A stretch of 64,000 bases of DNA from Owenia fusiformis (GCA_903813345.2 CAIIXF020000008.1:30072005-30136004); one strand, 5' to 3'; shown: positions 49,746-61,985, numbered from the stretch's first letter. Numbers and translations are program-made. Notes: generated by a model from the sequence alone, not told the origin.

Positions 49746-52700
49746 GTTCATGTCGACATGTCTTTAGCCGGTTTTGTAATTGCAATTGTTGTGTTGGACA
49801 AAATGTTGCAAGCACAAATACAAAAAACTTTTGGATAACTTTATATAACTTGTTTTTTTGCTGATTCACGAACTTGAATGAATCAACACTTGATCTAAAA
49901 TAAACATAGTCTAGCTCCAAGACTCTGTAACCCCCCCCCCCTTCTATCCCCCCCCCCTATATTTGACAACACGGGTATGAAAACTCCTCACACAGGGGAG
50001 GTGTGCAGTGGGAGGGGGAGAGCAGAAAGGCTTGCACTTAACCCTGTGAAACACTTCCCAATTTAAGGTAGAAATTAAATAAAACAGAAAGTTTGACGAT
50101 CATGGGATAATAGCTAGACTGAGTGCAATAATAAATTCCAATGACAATATTGATAAAACATCTGTAATTTGAGACCTAACTTTTATACTATTATGAGATT
50201 GAAAAATACCCAAATACTCCAAACATTACCCTTCTAGATTACCTAGGACTAACATCCCGGGTAGTGATTTTTTCTTACTTTGAGAAAATTATAGAAAAGA
50301 AGAAATTGTAGAATAACTGGTGTATAAAATGAAATGTATATAATTATACAAATTAGAAAGATAATTTACGATTTAGAGAAAAATAGCAAGAATAAAGTAC
50401 CCATTTTGGATGATTTAACTTACTTCCAGGGACGCATTGATTGGGATCGTTTCTCTAAAGTTCAACGAAAGGGAAATGTTGGTTTTGGCATTTTTGTCCC
50501 AAACTATGTTGGTGTTATACAAGGTTCCCCTTTATAGACCACACTGTTCGTACAATGGCATTTCAAGAGGACTTAGTTCCGTGGAACAATGAGCTCTGTA
50601 TTTGACAAAGAAAGAGAAAACAAATAGAAAATGACTGGTCAACGTTACTATACATTTTCTACACCTGTATAAATTAATGTTCAACATATTTTCACCACAA
50701 AAGTGGAATTTGGAATCTCGGGAAAATATTGCTATTTCTATTCACTTGAATTGTGTGATTGTAATGGGTTTGCACTACTGTGTACTCTACTTGTATGCTT
50801 GATATATATGAAATATTTCCTACTTTTATTTTGAGTGTATTTCTGGAAATTAAGGACCTGCATCAAAAATTTATTTTGCAAATAATCCTCACCCCCCCTC
50901 CCCCCATTCCCACACTTTCCCTCCCGTTTTCCAACAGGAAGAACGGGGCGATTTTTATAATAAAGAAATGCTTTAAAATCTAAATTAATAAACTCTGAAA
51001 TCCATATTAATTTATAAATATAGAATAGCCAAGGGAAAGTAAACTCATATCTTTGTTTATCTGTGATTGTCGGTGTAAAAGGGTAGGTGGTCCTATCAAA
51101 TTTTGGTCCTACTTTCTATTGATTATTTTCTATTATTTTCCTTATTGTCTATACACAGTCAGGGTCAGTAATGGCCGTAAGGAAAGAGGACCACAATCCT
51201 CAGGGACCATAATTTCTTTTAGACCGGGGTTCAAGCCCTTGTGACCCCTCCCCTAGGCTCCTCACACATGCACGTAGATAGGGGGGGGGACTAGGGGCTC
51301 GGTGCAGGACTTCATCTGTCTGTACCATTAACTTGTATTAGGGTGACAAAGGTTACATTAGGATCTAGATTTGTAACGGATTATCAAGATGGATTATCTT
51401 AACACCATAGCAGCTTAATCTATTAGGATACTCGGAGAAATAAGAATTATGAAAAACAAATTTAACTTCATAATATTATGGGTCTTTTCAAGTGTTATAT
51501 ACCACGTAAATATTGTGATATATGAAATAGAAACCCTTTAGGATTCATTCAGGATAAATCGAGTGACAAATCAAACCAATCCAACAAGCATTCAACTAGA
51601 AACAAAATTCTCATTTTGGATTAATATTTTTGAAAATAGCCTAATATTTTAGTGACAGGAGATTATGTTGTAATTTATCTAATAATTCGATGTTGTTATT
51701 TTTTAGATACATTTCAACGTGTTTTTATGTCTATTTCCGTAATTCTAAGAGATACTGGCGATTTTTCAAAGTAGGGGGAGCTCATAACTATTCTGAATTG
51801 CCATTTTCATAATTTCAAGATCTAGAAATATTGTCGATTCCCAAAGTGGATAGAGCTTACTATGATTGATAAAGTGACTCACATTAATCTTTTAATATTT
51901 AACTCAACGACAATACTTATCAACGATGGACTTTGCTCCAACAATATTTAATCAACGAGTAGAACGAGAGTGTACCATATAAAGTACCATGCAATATGAA
52001 ATGAACTTTTATCGTATATGTATATCACAAAGTTCGAATATTGTACGTTGGTTACATATGCGAATACACATTATATTAATACCCTACTTTCTAAAAATAT
52101 TAATACGTAATTTAGTTTAATTGTACTTAAAATTGCACTTGTTCATATCTATGGACAAACACAAATGTATTTTATTTTTCAGTTCTGGCTACATAATCAC
52201 ATTGTTCATTTTAAAATTTCGGTTTCAGATTGGTCAATAGTTAAGTAAACAATAATTCTCGGGAGTCAATTTATATCTTTTATCATTAATTGTCATTATA
52301 AAATTAATCTTTATCACAGTCTTGTTGGTCTTAGAAAATTTCAAGATATAATGAGTCGTGAACTGATTCTTAATACTAAAATGTAAATTACTGGAATGTG
52401 ATATTGCAACATATAAAATGGTATATAGTGTAGTTTATAGTATTTTTACACGTTGCATTCGCTTGACTTCGCCTCTTTGACTAAACTCTGCGCTAGGGGT
52501 ATTTTTAACAAAGTTTCATTTCTGACCAACGAACAGACGATGAGCTAGTATTTTAAACTTATAACGGTGGTGTTCTTCATTGTTGTCGACTGAGTTTAAG
52601 CATGTATCTGAAAGAAGCACGAGTCGTGTAGTCAATTTATAAATTCCATGTTCATAAAATATAAACGTTAATTATTTTACAGTTAAGCTGTGCATTATAA

Positions 52701-53165
52701 TCATCATCAGCCTTTTCTTAATTTTACTGGTGGCTTTAAGGGTCTACTGGAGATCTTGGACTTTTACTGTTGTGTATTGTTTGATAGGTTAGCGAAATAA
52801 ATTCAGGAAAAATGAATCAACTGATATCTGAGGTGTGGAAAAGGGGTGGCGATATTGTCAAATTGGTTTGACATATTTGGAAATTTGGGTTTGTGAAAGT
52901 TGAACATTTGTACTTTGTGAATTCTTATATATGGCTTCGACTTAAAAGATTTGGAATATTTTCTTTTATCTTCGGATGGACAACTAAAGGAAGGAAGCCA
53001 AAAATAAGTGTGAAAAGGCACAATTGTTTTATCACTAAAATAATGCATAACAAACAATATAATTATATTTATATAAAAAACTTAGCCTTGGCTATATTTA
53101 TAATATCTTATATAAGTGATTATTCACTTAATCCAATGTACAACGTTACAATATGTTAACACATC
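49746..53165. other. FoxA 3' flank, non-coding
   Basis: C runs near 49930-49960 and a G run near 51280; otherwise AT-rich with isolated Fox words (for example GTAAACA near 52244). No gene recognised. Confidence 0.55.
52440..52510 (+). repeat. short dispersed repeat C, copy 3 (diverged)
   Basis: Shares the GCATTCG-TTGACTTC-TCTGCG blocks with the two other copies; its right end is degraded. Confidence 0.55.
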
Positions 53166-53230
53166 GGGCCGTATATAAAGGTATACGTCGGACCGTATAT
53201 ATAGGTATACGTCGAGCCGTATACAGTATA
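53166..53230. repeat. short tandem repeat, about 25-bp unit, 2.5 copies
   Basis: The unit GCCGTATATAAAGGTATACG recurs two and a half times with small changes, about 0.8 kb past the FoxA stop. Each unit holds a GTATAC palindrome. Small local duplication with no function visible. Confidence 0.8.
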
Positions 53231-53684
53231 ATCGTAAGCACCCAGCCCGTCATGCCCATTTTGAACTTTGTTCTAATACCATTTCGAATTGAGAGATATG
53301 TACAATGTTATACAAAAATCACAAATCTTTGCACTATTTATAATTTGTAATGATACCTCCATATTGCCGTTAATTAATATGATCTATATCTATGTCGAAT
53401 TGACATTTCCACGATGTTTTTTCATTATCAAAACCTTTAATATGTACAAAAAACTATACAAGAAATGTAAAATAACTTTTTCTAGGAACTAGACTATTTA
53501 GCAAACGTACATTTCACACTGTATATCAAAACATAATCTAAAACATAATGTTTTAGGCACATGCCGTAGCAAATATAGACAAAATAACTCAGAAAACAAC
53601 TTCTGAAGATAAAAACTTTGGTCATTTTGTAAAACTGATAAATACCAATGTATTGTATGCGATAGCAAATTAAAATAAAGCCTC

Positions 53685-53795
53685 TTTAATAATTTGTACT
53701 TTGTAATAAATACATTTGTTCAAGTTAAGCTCCTCTATTTATACAAAATATATGAAATAAATTAATGCATACACTACCAGTTGTGCACCTTTAAT
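53685..53795 (-). terminator. possible FoxA polyadenylation signals (ATTAAA)
   Basis: No AATAAA was found on the minus strand within about 1 kb after the FoxA stop. Two ATTAAA hexamers (plus-strand TTTAAT at 53790-53795 and 53685-53690) would give 3' UTRs of about 250-370 nt. ATTAAA is common by chance in DNA this AT-rich, so this is weak. Confidence 0.22.
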
Positions 53796-54035
53796 TAATG
53801 ATAATTTAAGAAATCATTAAGAAAAATATCTTACGGTATTTGTGCGCAATGGTTGATGAATTCTTGGAATGTTATGATGGCGTTTTTATAATGTGAATTT
53901 CTTAATTTGAAATCGTCCGAGACTTTTGTCCCAATAGTTCAAATGATGCGCCTAAATTGCCTGAGTATCGAGTGGTGCATTCTCAATGTTTGTGTCATGA
54001 TAAAACAGAGCATTATTTAAGTCTTTTTTCCGGTC

Positions 54036-55409
54036 CTATAAAGCCGCGGTCGCATTTGGAGAATAATTTTTATAATAACTGTCATTCGGTGCGACCATGT
54101 GCTGCGATTCTTTGGGTATAACAGGGGACATTTGGCTGTAGGTGTAGCCCCCTTGTTGCGCTTGCATGGCGGCTTCGTACATTTTCATATTATCTTGCTG
54201 CTTTTCGGAGCTCATAATGTTCGCAATGGAGAAAGGATTGTAGTTTGAGCCACCATGGGAGTACTGATGGGACGCCATTAACATGCTTTGGGTTGCGTCA
54301 ACCCCGGGGGGCATATGTTGTTGTTGGCCCGGAAGCGTTTGCTGCTGTTGCTGAGCCTGTTGTTGGTTACTATGGTTACGCATCATCTGCTGAGACTCTG
54401 ACGTGGGATGGGAGGGGTGGTTTGTCTGGTGGGGGAGAGAATGTGAGGGGTTCTGTTGTTGCTGTTGCTGCTGTTGTTGTTGCTGTTGTGGGATTTGTTG
54501 TTGCTGTGGCTGATGAGTGTTAGTCGGGGGAGTTCCAGGCTCGCGTTTGGGTATCTGGGGCTCGGTGTTAAGAGCGGGTCCTGTTGGGCTGTGATGGTGC
54601 TCGGAGTGTGGGCTACCGGTATGAGTTTGCCCGGGGATTTCATCTTCATCAAGATCGTCATGTTCGCCGATTATCTCCCCATTTTCCCCGATTTCACCTT
54701 TGCGTAAAGTCTCCTTTTTGAAACATTTGAAGCGTTTCTGGCGACGTAAATAGCACCCGTTTTCGAACATGTTTCCTGAATCTGGATGAAGAGTCCAATA
54801 CGATCCTTTGCCCGGTCGGTCGGGTGTGCGGGGTACTTTAACGAAACAGTCATTGAAGGAGAGACTGTGACGTATAGAGTTCTGCCATCGTTGTTGGTTT
54901 TGACGGTAAAAGGGGAACAGATCCATGATAAACTGGTAAATTTCGCTGAGAGTACACATCTTGTTTGGAGATTGCTGGATAGCCATGGTGATTAAGGAGA
55001 TATAAGAATATGGCGGCTTGGCGTGTGTGTAGCTCCGTCTGTATGTCTTTTCCCGTGCTCTGTTAATCGCTTGAGCGCGCTGTAGATCCATCCTCATAGG
55101 TGACATGGTTCCGTTCATACCGGGTGTTGGAGCCATATTCATGCCAGCACCCATAGCGCCCATGCCCTGCATTGCCGACATACTTCCCATGTTCATAGAG
55201 TTCATACCCGGGGCCATCATTGCAGCGTTCATGCCCGTCATCGCTCCCATACTCATGCCCTGGGGGCTGTAAGACATCGGATTCATATTCCCTGCCGGCG
55301 CCATTCCCATCGACATAGTGTTCATGTTGGTCATATTTGTCATTGACGCGTAACTACTCGCTGAACTTGGGTTCGCCATCTCGTATGGACTTCGGGACGA
55401 TGTCAACAT
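54036..55409 (-). CDS. foxA: FoxA (HNF3-type) forkhead transcription factor, single coding exon, 457 aa
   Basis: Nuclear winged-helix DNA-binding protein; FoxA proteins act as pioneer factors in endoderm, foregut and axial midline. Seen: a Met/Ser/Gly-rich N-terminus (about residues 22-107), then a forkhead domain at about 131-231 starting [16 protein letters not shown], with recognition helix [13 protein letters not shown] at 177-189 and wing-2 end [10 protein letters not shown]. An acidic patch follows (249-257), then a Gln-rich stretch (302-319 and more Q runs after it). The C-terminal FoxA region II appears as [11 protein letters not shown] at 391-401, where FSIANIM fits an eh1-like Groucho-binding motif, and a region III-like DSYYKNYSP lies at 443-451. 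Length matches FoxA proteins (about 450-470 aa). Start chosen at the first ATG (55407-55409), which has G at -3. The frame stays open upstream only to a TTG at 55496, and I see no ATG in the roughly 300 nt before the start. Stop is TAG. The CDS is far more GC-rich than its flanks. A 5'-leader intron or an upstream coding exon cannot be excluded. Confidence 0.97.
   Translation of the reverse strand: MLTSSRSPYEMANPSSASSYASMTNMTNMNTMSMGMAPAGNMNPMSYSPQGMSMGAMTGMNAAMMAPGMNSMNMGSMSAMQGMGAMGAGMNMAPTPGMNGTMSPMRMDLQRAQAINRAREKTYRRSYTHAKPPYSYISLITMAIQQSPNKMCTLSEIYQFIMDLFPFYRQNQQRWQNSIRHSLSFNDCFVKVPRTPDRPGKGSYWTLHPDSGNMFENGCYLRRQKRFKCFKKETLRKGEIGENGEIIGEHDDLDEDEIPGQTHTGSPHSEHHHSPTGPALNTEPQIPKREPGTPPTNTHQPQQQQIPQQQQQQQQQQQQNPSHSLPHQTNHPSHPTSESQQMMRNHSNQQQAQQQQQTLPGQQQHMPPGVDATQSMLMASHQYSHGGSNYNPFSIANIMSSEKQQDNMKMYEAAMQAQQGGYTYSQMSPVIPKESQHMVAPNDSYYKNYSPNATAAL
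54453..54506 (-). repeat. polyglutamine tract (CAG/CAA) inside FoxA
   Basis: Mixed CAA/CAG codons give QQQQ, then IP, then twelve glutamines (protein residues 302-319), followed by further Q runs to about residue 364. The mixed codons should make it more stable than a pure CAG tract. Such Gln-rich linkers vary in length between species and are not part of the DNA-binding domain. Confidence 0.9.
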
Positions 55410-55737
55410 CCCCTCCGACTTGAACGGTACTGAATAGCTTGATAGATCCAGTTTGAATATCTTCACCCGGTTACAGGTGTCAAGTGTTTTTATCAATAAG
55501 TGACAGCTTAATCTACGAATGTCTACTCCTTTTTGGTGTTCCTCAGGTCGCTTTCAGCCAAGTAACGTTTCGTGAAGTTTTACCTGTTATCAACTTTCCC
55601 AAATAAACTTTGAAAATTTTCCGTATTATCTCACTTGCGGGGTTGTAAATAGTAATGTTCTTGCTTGAATTGTCTGAAACACTTGTATTGTGCAGAAGAT
55701 TGCAACGATATAATGATTGTATTTCTTTCTACAGCGA

Positions 55738-55860
55738 GTAAATATACCCAGAACCAATAATCATAAGCCCCGCCTTGAATTATTGCCAGTGTATGTTAAT
55801 AAGCAGTTCTCGTAAATTGATCGATTTGATTGGCTAATGGCTCGCTGTAAGCCCCGCCTT
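55738..55860 (-). promoter_or_regulatory. putative FoxA core promoter: TATA-like site, CCAAT motifs, duplicated GC box
   Basis: Read on the minus strand, an imperfect TATA-like GGTATATTTAC lies at about 55738-55748, roughly 330 nt upstream of the FoxA ATG. The same site also fits a Fox motif (TATTTAC). Upstream of it are a reversed CCAAT (55754-55758), a GC-box-containing 13-mer (plus-strand TAAGCCCCGCCTT, 55764-55776), a forward CCAAT (55829-55833) and a second exact copy of the 13-mer (55848-55860). The element order is promoter-like. The transcription start is not known and the TATA match is weak, so the boundaries are inference. Confidence 0.5.
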
Positions 55861-56009
55861 TAGTTATTGGCTTCAGCCACAAGTGCGTGCGTTGTGTGTC
55901 GATCTGAATACCGTTATTTCATACAAAATGAACCCAAAAATCACTCAAAGCTTATTCCTTTATTACAGGTATCATAAAATCAACAGATTCGAGAATTCTA
56001 CCTGGAATT

Positions 56010-56260
56010 TAACATGATCAAAGCGGGATCAAAGGGATCTTAATCCCTACATTAAAACACTTCTAATAATCGGCTTAATTCTCCATTTAGGAATTATATA
56101 ACTGCAATTAAAAATCAAGTAACGTAGAAGTATTTCGGAATTCGGCTTTTTGAATGAATTAACGGATTAAGATCTGTTGGGACGGGATCAAAGAAAAACG
56201 TTCAGATCCTTATTCTTTGTACAAAGATCTCTGCATTTCATCAGGTGTGATCTAATAGGT
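56010..56260. promoter_or_regulatory. candidate proximal FoxA enhancer: TCF/LEF, Otx-type and T-box motifs
   Basis: Three exact GATCAAAG motifs (TCF/LEF class) lie at 56016-56023, 56027-56034 and 56186-56193. K50-homeodomain (Otx/Gsc) motifs are TAATCC at 56041-56046 and GGATTA at 56164-56169. A Brachyury-type half site AGGTGTGA lies at 56243-56250. The patch is 0.6-0.85 kb upstream of the FoxA start codon. Tcf, Otx and Brachyury are known inputs to foxa in the sea urchin endomesoderm network. That these sites work here is inference. Confidence 0.45.
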
Positions 56261-59200
56261 TGTTGCATATTCCTTATGTGTTATTTTATTACACTTTATT
56301 TATGCTCAGCTGTGTATTAGAGCACCTAGGGATAAAAATAATTGATTTCGCATTAATATGAATTTATATCTTGTGAATATGCTATGAATATGTTTTAACA
56401 CTCATTGCGGGGTGTATCTTCTAATCCGATGTAAGGAGGATGGGGGAGGGGGATTTAGACTTTAAGTGCTTATGCAGGACTGGTATAGTAAACTTGTGGT
56501 CTTCGAAACACAAATTCCTTCTTTGGATGGGCACATTTCTGGGATTTTCGATTTGATAAGTTGATCACTATTTCACCCACGAGATTTCACCCGAGGGTCA
56601 TATTAATCTCGGATCATCAATTTATCCTTTAACCCAAACCTTCACCTTCTTTATGAAAAAATTGTTAAAAATGTCGTAAAACCGAGAAGTGACGCACATC
56701 GAGTTGGATTAGTTTCTCACGAATTAAATCGAATCTTTTTGTCAAGCTTTTAAAAAAACTTGAAATGCGTATTTAAGTGTGTACTGAATGAGTCTATTGA
56801 GGCCTTAAAGAGAAAAGGCGTAGAAAATTACCGTTCTCTGTTTCAAAAGGTCCCTTCTTGAGTTTCATGAAAACTTCAATTAGCTTTTAAAAGTTATAAT
56901 AATCATCTGTAGGTTTCAGAATTCTAAACATCATTATTCAGAGGCATTGTACAGCTGAAATGTGATACGGGTTTTAGAATGCAATTAAAGGTAGTTCTGT
57001 TTTTTTCTCTCGCAATTATTAATCGGGATATTTAACAAGAAATTAAACAGCTTTTAGATCTCAAAAGTCAGTGTAAACTTGGTTTTACAGCAGTATCAAA
57101 CCCTTGTTTTACACCCTCTCCCCCAATGAATTCACTGCTAGGTGGCCCGGGGGTGGGGATAAAATCAAAATCCTTCACATTACACTTAATCCAATAGGCT
57201 ACCTTTAACACTACATATACTGTATACCTCTCCTTTAATGGAGCGACGTCGAACTTTGCAAAGGGTACCTTACAAGGCAGGGGGTTGATCAAAGAGGAAT
57301 GTAGTTGGGAGGGGGAGGAGGGGGGGGGGCGGTGAGAGGTTGCTCCGAGGTTCAGAACCCAAGTAGAAATTTAGTTACTGCACTAATGACGATTTAGGAG
57401 GAACATATCTTCTTCCTGTTCGATACATATCAACTATAAAATAATTTAGTGCTTCAGTATAAAATCACCGCCTTTCAACAATGGCCTGATCCTCAAGTAT
57501 TTGAGAAGTACCCGAGATAAAATTCCATTTACTGTGATGGAACTTTGTCATATAAACTTGAGGGGAACCAGGAGATAAAATACCATTTTTGGTTCAAGCT
57601 CATTTCGCATCTATTTCACCAAGTTTGAACGAAGCGGTTTAAACTGATGATTTTTATACACTTTTTATCTGAACTACAACCCCATCTATTCTAATTCTTG
57701 CTCGTTTATCGCCTTATTGATATAAGTTACAAAGGAAAAGCATGGGATCATTATGTTTTATTCACTGGATTTACGGTCCCATTATGAGGAAGCACAGGTG
57801 ATACCAAGCCCTGCAAGTAAATGCATATTTCACGGAATTCAACTCAATTCCTCAATAGAAAAACGAACGTAGATTTTGGTGTATTTTCTGTTCATGAAAC
57901 AAAGCTATTCGCACGAGTCACAGTGGATTTCTCTCTCATTCCTCCCCAATGGAGAGAAAATTTACAAACCGCAACCACCCAAGTGTAATACACATTATGC
58001 ACACAATATCGCTAGTTGATTGTTTACACATTTGTTTGTTTGGCTGTTGTTATTGTGTGTTCGTCATTCAATCAAACTGCTTCACAAACAACCCACACGA
58101 GACATGGGTAAATAAATAGTATATAGCTATTATCACCCAAAGATGTTCATTTTCGTCGAATGCAAATAATATTGTAGCCACATTCAAATTTGAGTACAGC
58201 TCCCTGGGTTAGTTCTAAATTGCCGCCATTGAAATAGGTTACCCCCAGCCCCGGGAGGGGGGGGGGGCAGCGATTTCTCGCCGGCTCAGCACGGTCGGGC
58301 AGGAAGGTATGCAGTGTTGGGGGTGTGGGGGAGTTACAAACAACCCACGAGACAAAACCAATTAAGTAAGGGTTATTTTGACCTAAAGATGTACACAATT
58401 GTAGGGGGAGTGGGTTTACAAGAGTGTTAGATAAAACTATATGGCATGCGCACACTTTTTTAGTAACGTTTAGTGCAGTCTCAATAAGTCCTTATACAAT
58501 ACCCCCCCTCATTATTTCTCCAGTGATTTGTTTTTAAATTATATCCCGGGAAATTGGGATTATATGGTTATAATACCGGGGAAATTTGAGGCAGGATATC
58601 AATAGCATGCACTAATCCAATTAAACAATAATAATAGGGAAACGCTTAAATTCTTTTTATTCATTAATTAAGTAGATCTCAACGCCCATCTACCCTACAA
58701 TAGTTGAATCAATCCCTGAAGAAAATATTCATGTATTGAAATGAAAAATAGACAAAAAATGAAAGATACAAATGGAAAATATAATAAAAAGGCATTTACT
58801 TCATACTCCAATTTAACAAAAAATAAAAAGTAAATAAAAACTTTATTCAATTTTTATAATGAAATTGGAAAAAGTAAAAAAATTTGGCAGACGATATTTC
58901 GAACATGAGAGAATTCATCTGTAATCAAGCATCAAAGTGTATTCACCGAGTGTGAAGCCAGATTCATTGTTAGAATATTAAAGGCAATTAAAATTAATCT
59001 TTAATGGATCATCTTCAAAAATATTCCAGATATATAATCCATTCTGGAATCAATTTCAAGATCGAACAATGAGATAATGGTCTGATTGCAATCGTTGCGC
59101 TTTGATCTTGCGGATCGCAATGACGAATATTGGCTTCGGCTCTTCATCCTTGGTTTTGGGAACAATTTGATCAAATGCAAATGATGATTACAATTTCAGT

Positions 59201-59384
59201 GATATGGGTGATTCTGATTAAAATTACCATGGTTTCCAATATATATTGTTCATTTCACTTGCACCCATTCTGATTTTTATCAGAGCCCCTCTATAGTCTT
59301 TACCCATCATGAGACAGAAAGATGTGTACCTCACCCTTGTCCATTCTAAAGGATGGGGTAAACACATATGCCCCCATCCCACAT
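56261..59384. other. FoxA upstream flank, non-coding
   Basis: Contains TCF-type GATCAAAG at 57287-57294 and its complement at 59100-59107, a G-rich run at 57307-57331 that could form a G-quadruplex, and the direct duplication at 58080-58400. No exon recognised. Confidence 0.55.
58080..58400. repeat. direct duplication, about 250-bp spacing
   Basis: ACAAACAACCCAC...GAGAC and ACC(C/T)AAAGATGT occur at 58085-58147 and again at 58337-58393. The interval holds a G run of eleven. Non-coding. Confidence 0.6.
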
Positions 59385-59545
59385 TGGTGGACCCCAAAAA
59401 AGTTAGGCCCACACAAATGTTAGTGCCTAAAACCCTGTGCCTAAAATCCGCTTTTTATATAAACTGAGAAATGTTGGTAACAAACTGGCCTTACTGGGCA
59501 TTAATTTTGGGCCTATTTTTAAGAAATTGGCCTATTATGTAACAT
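59385..59545 (+). repeat. dispersed repeat family B, copy 1
   Basis: GTTGGTAACAAACTGGCCTT, ACTGGGCATTAATTTTGGGC, CTATTTTTAAGAAATTGGCC; matched by 63770-63910. Confidence 0.8.
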
Positions 59546-60710
59546 TTAAAGATTGAGATTGACTTACATTATATTATGTAATTTATGAATTATGATTTAT
59601 AATTTGATGTGATTTATCTTGTCATTTTAAAATATTTGCTTTTCAAATTGATATGTTGATAGATCATGGTTATTATAACGCATTTGAAGATCCTATCACT
59701 ATGACACGCTTGTAAATTGACTCAACACCAACCAAACTCTAAATACATAACTAAATAATACACAAAGTAAATAAATATAGAATCCCAGTATAGAATATTA
59801 GATCATTTGTGATGGATCTATGTAAACAATTAAGCAATTTTTGATGATATTCTATATATCTGTACTCCAGCCCAGGTGCAGAGGAGGTTCAATCCCATGA
59901 TTCAATTAAAAAAAGAGGACACGATACGAACCTAATAAAAGCGTGATACACAGGCCAAATGTTGATGGGATTGTGTTTTAATGATGGCAATGATAGGTAA
60001 AATGATATCCTATTTGTGTGATTATATATCAAACATTATTAAAGATATGGTACATTTGTTAATTGATTGATGTGGAATAGTCTAGTAGTGATCCATCAAT
60101 CAAATGAGTTCACAAGTGGACTGTATATTAGATTCTAGAGGCGGGGAATACTGAAAAATACTGCATGGACTCATTTCCGATTTGCCGCGCATTATTTCAG
60201 AGTTTATCATTTGAAGTCTACATACACATACATATACATACTATAAGAGGCTAAAGCTAATATAAGGGAAAAGATCTTTGCCGAACTCCAGGGACATATA
60301 AAACATATATATATATTTTATATGGCTCTGCAAACTCCAAGTTAAAAGACTTTCTGGACTTCGATCCAGTGTCATTTGAGCAACAGAAACCTTAACAATA
60401 CTGTTGATGAAACGATATAATAGGAATCTACAGCCAATGCTAAGAATATTCGATTCTTAAAAATAGGTTCATCATTCAGTCACATATCCCCCGAATCTCA
60501 TCAAACAGAAACATGTACAAGCCAAAAAGCCCATCGATTTCAAATTATCAAACCCCCTGATCAAAGGAATTAAATTGTGTGGCATCTTTTCACCGATTGG
60601 TTCCTTTTGATCATCTGAGACAAAAGCTTCAAATGGCCGTGGAACACTGATTTCTAATTACACTTTCAGTTACAGAGAATTTGTGAAAGAATCTAAGGAT
60701 TTACATTATG

Positions 60711-61090
60711 TTGGTAATCCCGCTAATCCGGGCACTATTTAATCCAGTAAGGATCTAGTTCGAGATATTTCATCACATTTTCAGTTCATTTAGAGGATTA
60801 TTCCTGCATTAACAATGTCACCCTTTGGTTCATAAGATGGAAGACTTTTCACATCATTTTGAATATTGAATTTTATCTTGAATCATAAGATAATTTGCGA
60901 ATGCATTTTGTCGTACTTCTACTATTTTTATCAGAAATGGCATCCCTGTATGAGACTAGATGTGAGAAGCTACAATGAAAGAATTTAAAGAGTTTATAGA
61001 ATGCAAATCATAATTTGAAATCCATATAGAAAGGGTGACCATATAAGACACCTGACTCATTAATCCGCTCTGTTAATCTCCTTTAATCCA
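60711..61090. promoter_or_regulatory. cluster of TAATCC (Otx/Gsc/Pitx-type) motifs
   Basis: TAATCC occurs at 60715-60720, 60724-60729, 60740-60745, 61061-61066 and 61084-61089, all in the same orientation. The first three fall within 31 bp. The cluster lies 5.3-5.7 kb upstream of the FoxA start, and a GATCAAAG (TCF) motif lies close by at 60559-60566. Candidate distal enhancer only. Confidence 0.3.
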
Positions 61091-61985
61091 TCTCAAGGTG
61101 TGAGCATTGTGAATTGCCTTAACAACAACATTACACTAAAGGTGTAAAGGTATTATACCTCGGTGTTAGAATTAGGTAATAGAAGAATGAAACATTGCAA
61201 AGAAATAATCGAGGTTTATTCAACCATTGTGCTCATTCTAAAGTTATCAAAACAAAAACTCAATGAAATATTTCAACAATACTTCTTTGATATCAAACGC
61301 CCCGGGGTAAGCACTGAACGAAATGAAAACAAACCATGAATTGAATTCTCCCCATTTGCCATGCCAATGATGCAAATTGGGTTATCCTGAATTCCTGAAA
61401 TGGGGTAATGGTTCGCACCTTCTTGCTTATTGCCTCATACAATTAGTTAAGGCTGCCTCGGCAAGGTGACATGTCCCCATAACAGAGATGGACCCTTTGA
61501 TAGTGCCACTCGCTCTTATCACTGAAGACATTTTATCGCTGAAGACACGAAGTTAAATTATTGAAATGGGCATGTTATTGACCACGTGTAGTGCGTTCCC
61601 AAGACTTTCTGAAATCATAATTGATACAGAACATGCGGTCGGGTTTAGCATCTTGATTCACAAGGTTTCAGTTGCTCCAACTTAAACATCGTCGCTTTCC
61701 AATGGGTCTAGAGAGGTAGGAACAATCCGAATCTTGTGAATCAAGATGAACTTAAAACCACCTTGTGATCTTATGTATAATTTCATTGTCCACGTATACA
61801 TTTGTATGTCCCCACTTTACTTGCTTTGATTGAACCTAGCCTAAGGGGAAAATTGACCACAAGGATGAAGTAGGTGGGTGGTGGGGGGGGGGGGTGACTG
61901 TCCATATATTTGAAGCAAGACTAATTTACTGACAAACTAAAGTATGTAGTATGTAGTTAAATACTCAGTTCAGACATACTCATTG

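Noticed and set aside
1-54000. Exons of mipol1, slc25a21 or pax1/9, expected near foxA in deuterostomes
   Set aside because: I looked for coiled-coil, carrier-signature and paired-domain words and found none I could defend; short exons may have been missed.
54245-54995. Open frames on both strands inside FoxA (for example Val/Leu-rich plus-strand frames over the CAG tract)
   Set aside because: They are shadows of the FoxA codons and the polyQ repeat in other frames.
55410-55496. A 29-residue N-terminal extension of FoxA
   Set aside because: It begins with TTG, not ATG, and the first in-frame ATG has a good context; treated as leader.
57068-57292. 74-codon minus-strand frame
   Set aside because: No family, no conserved composition, and it lies over G/C-run sequence.
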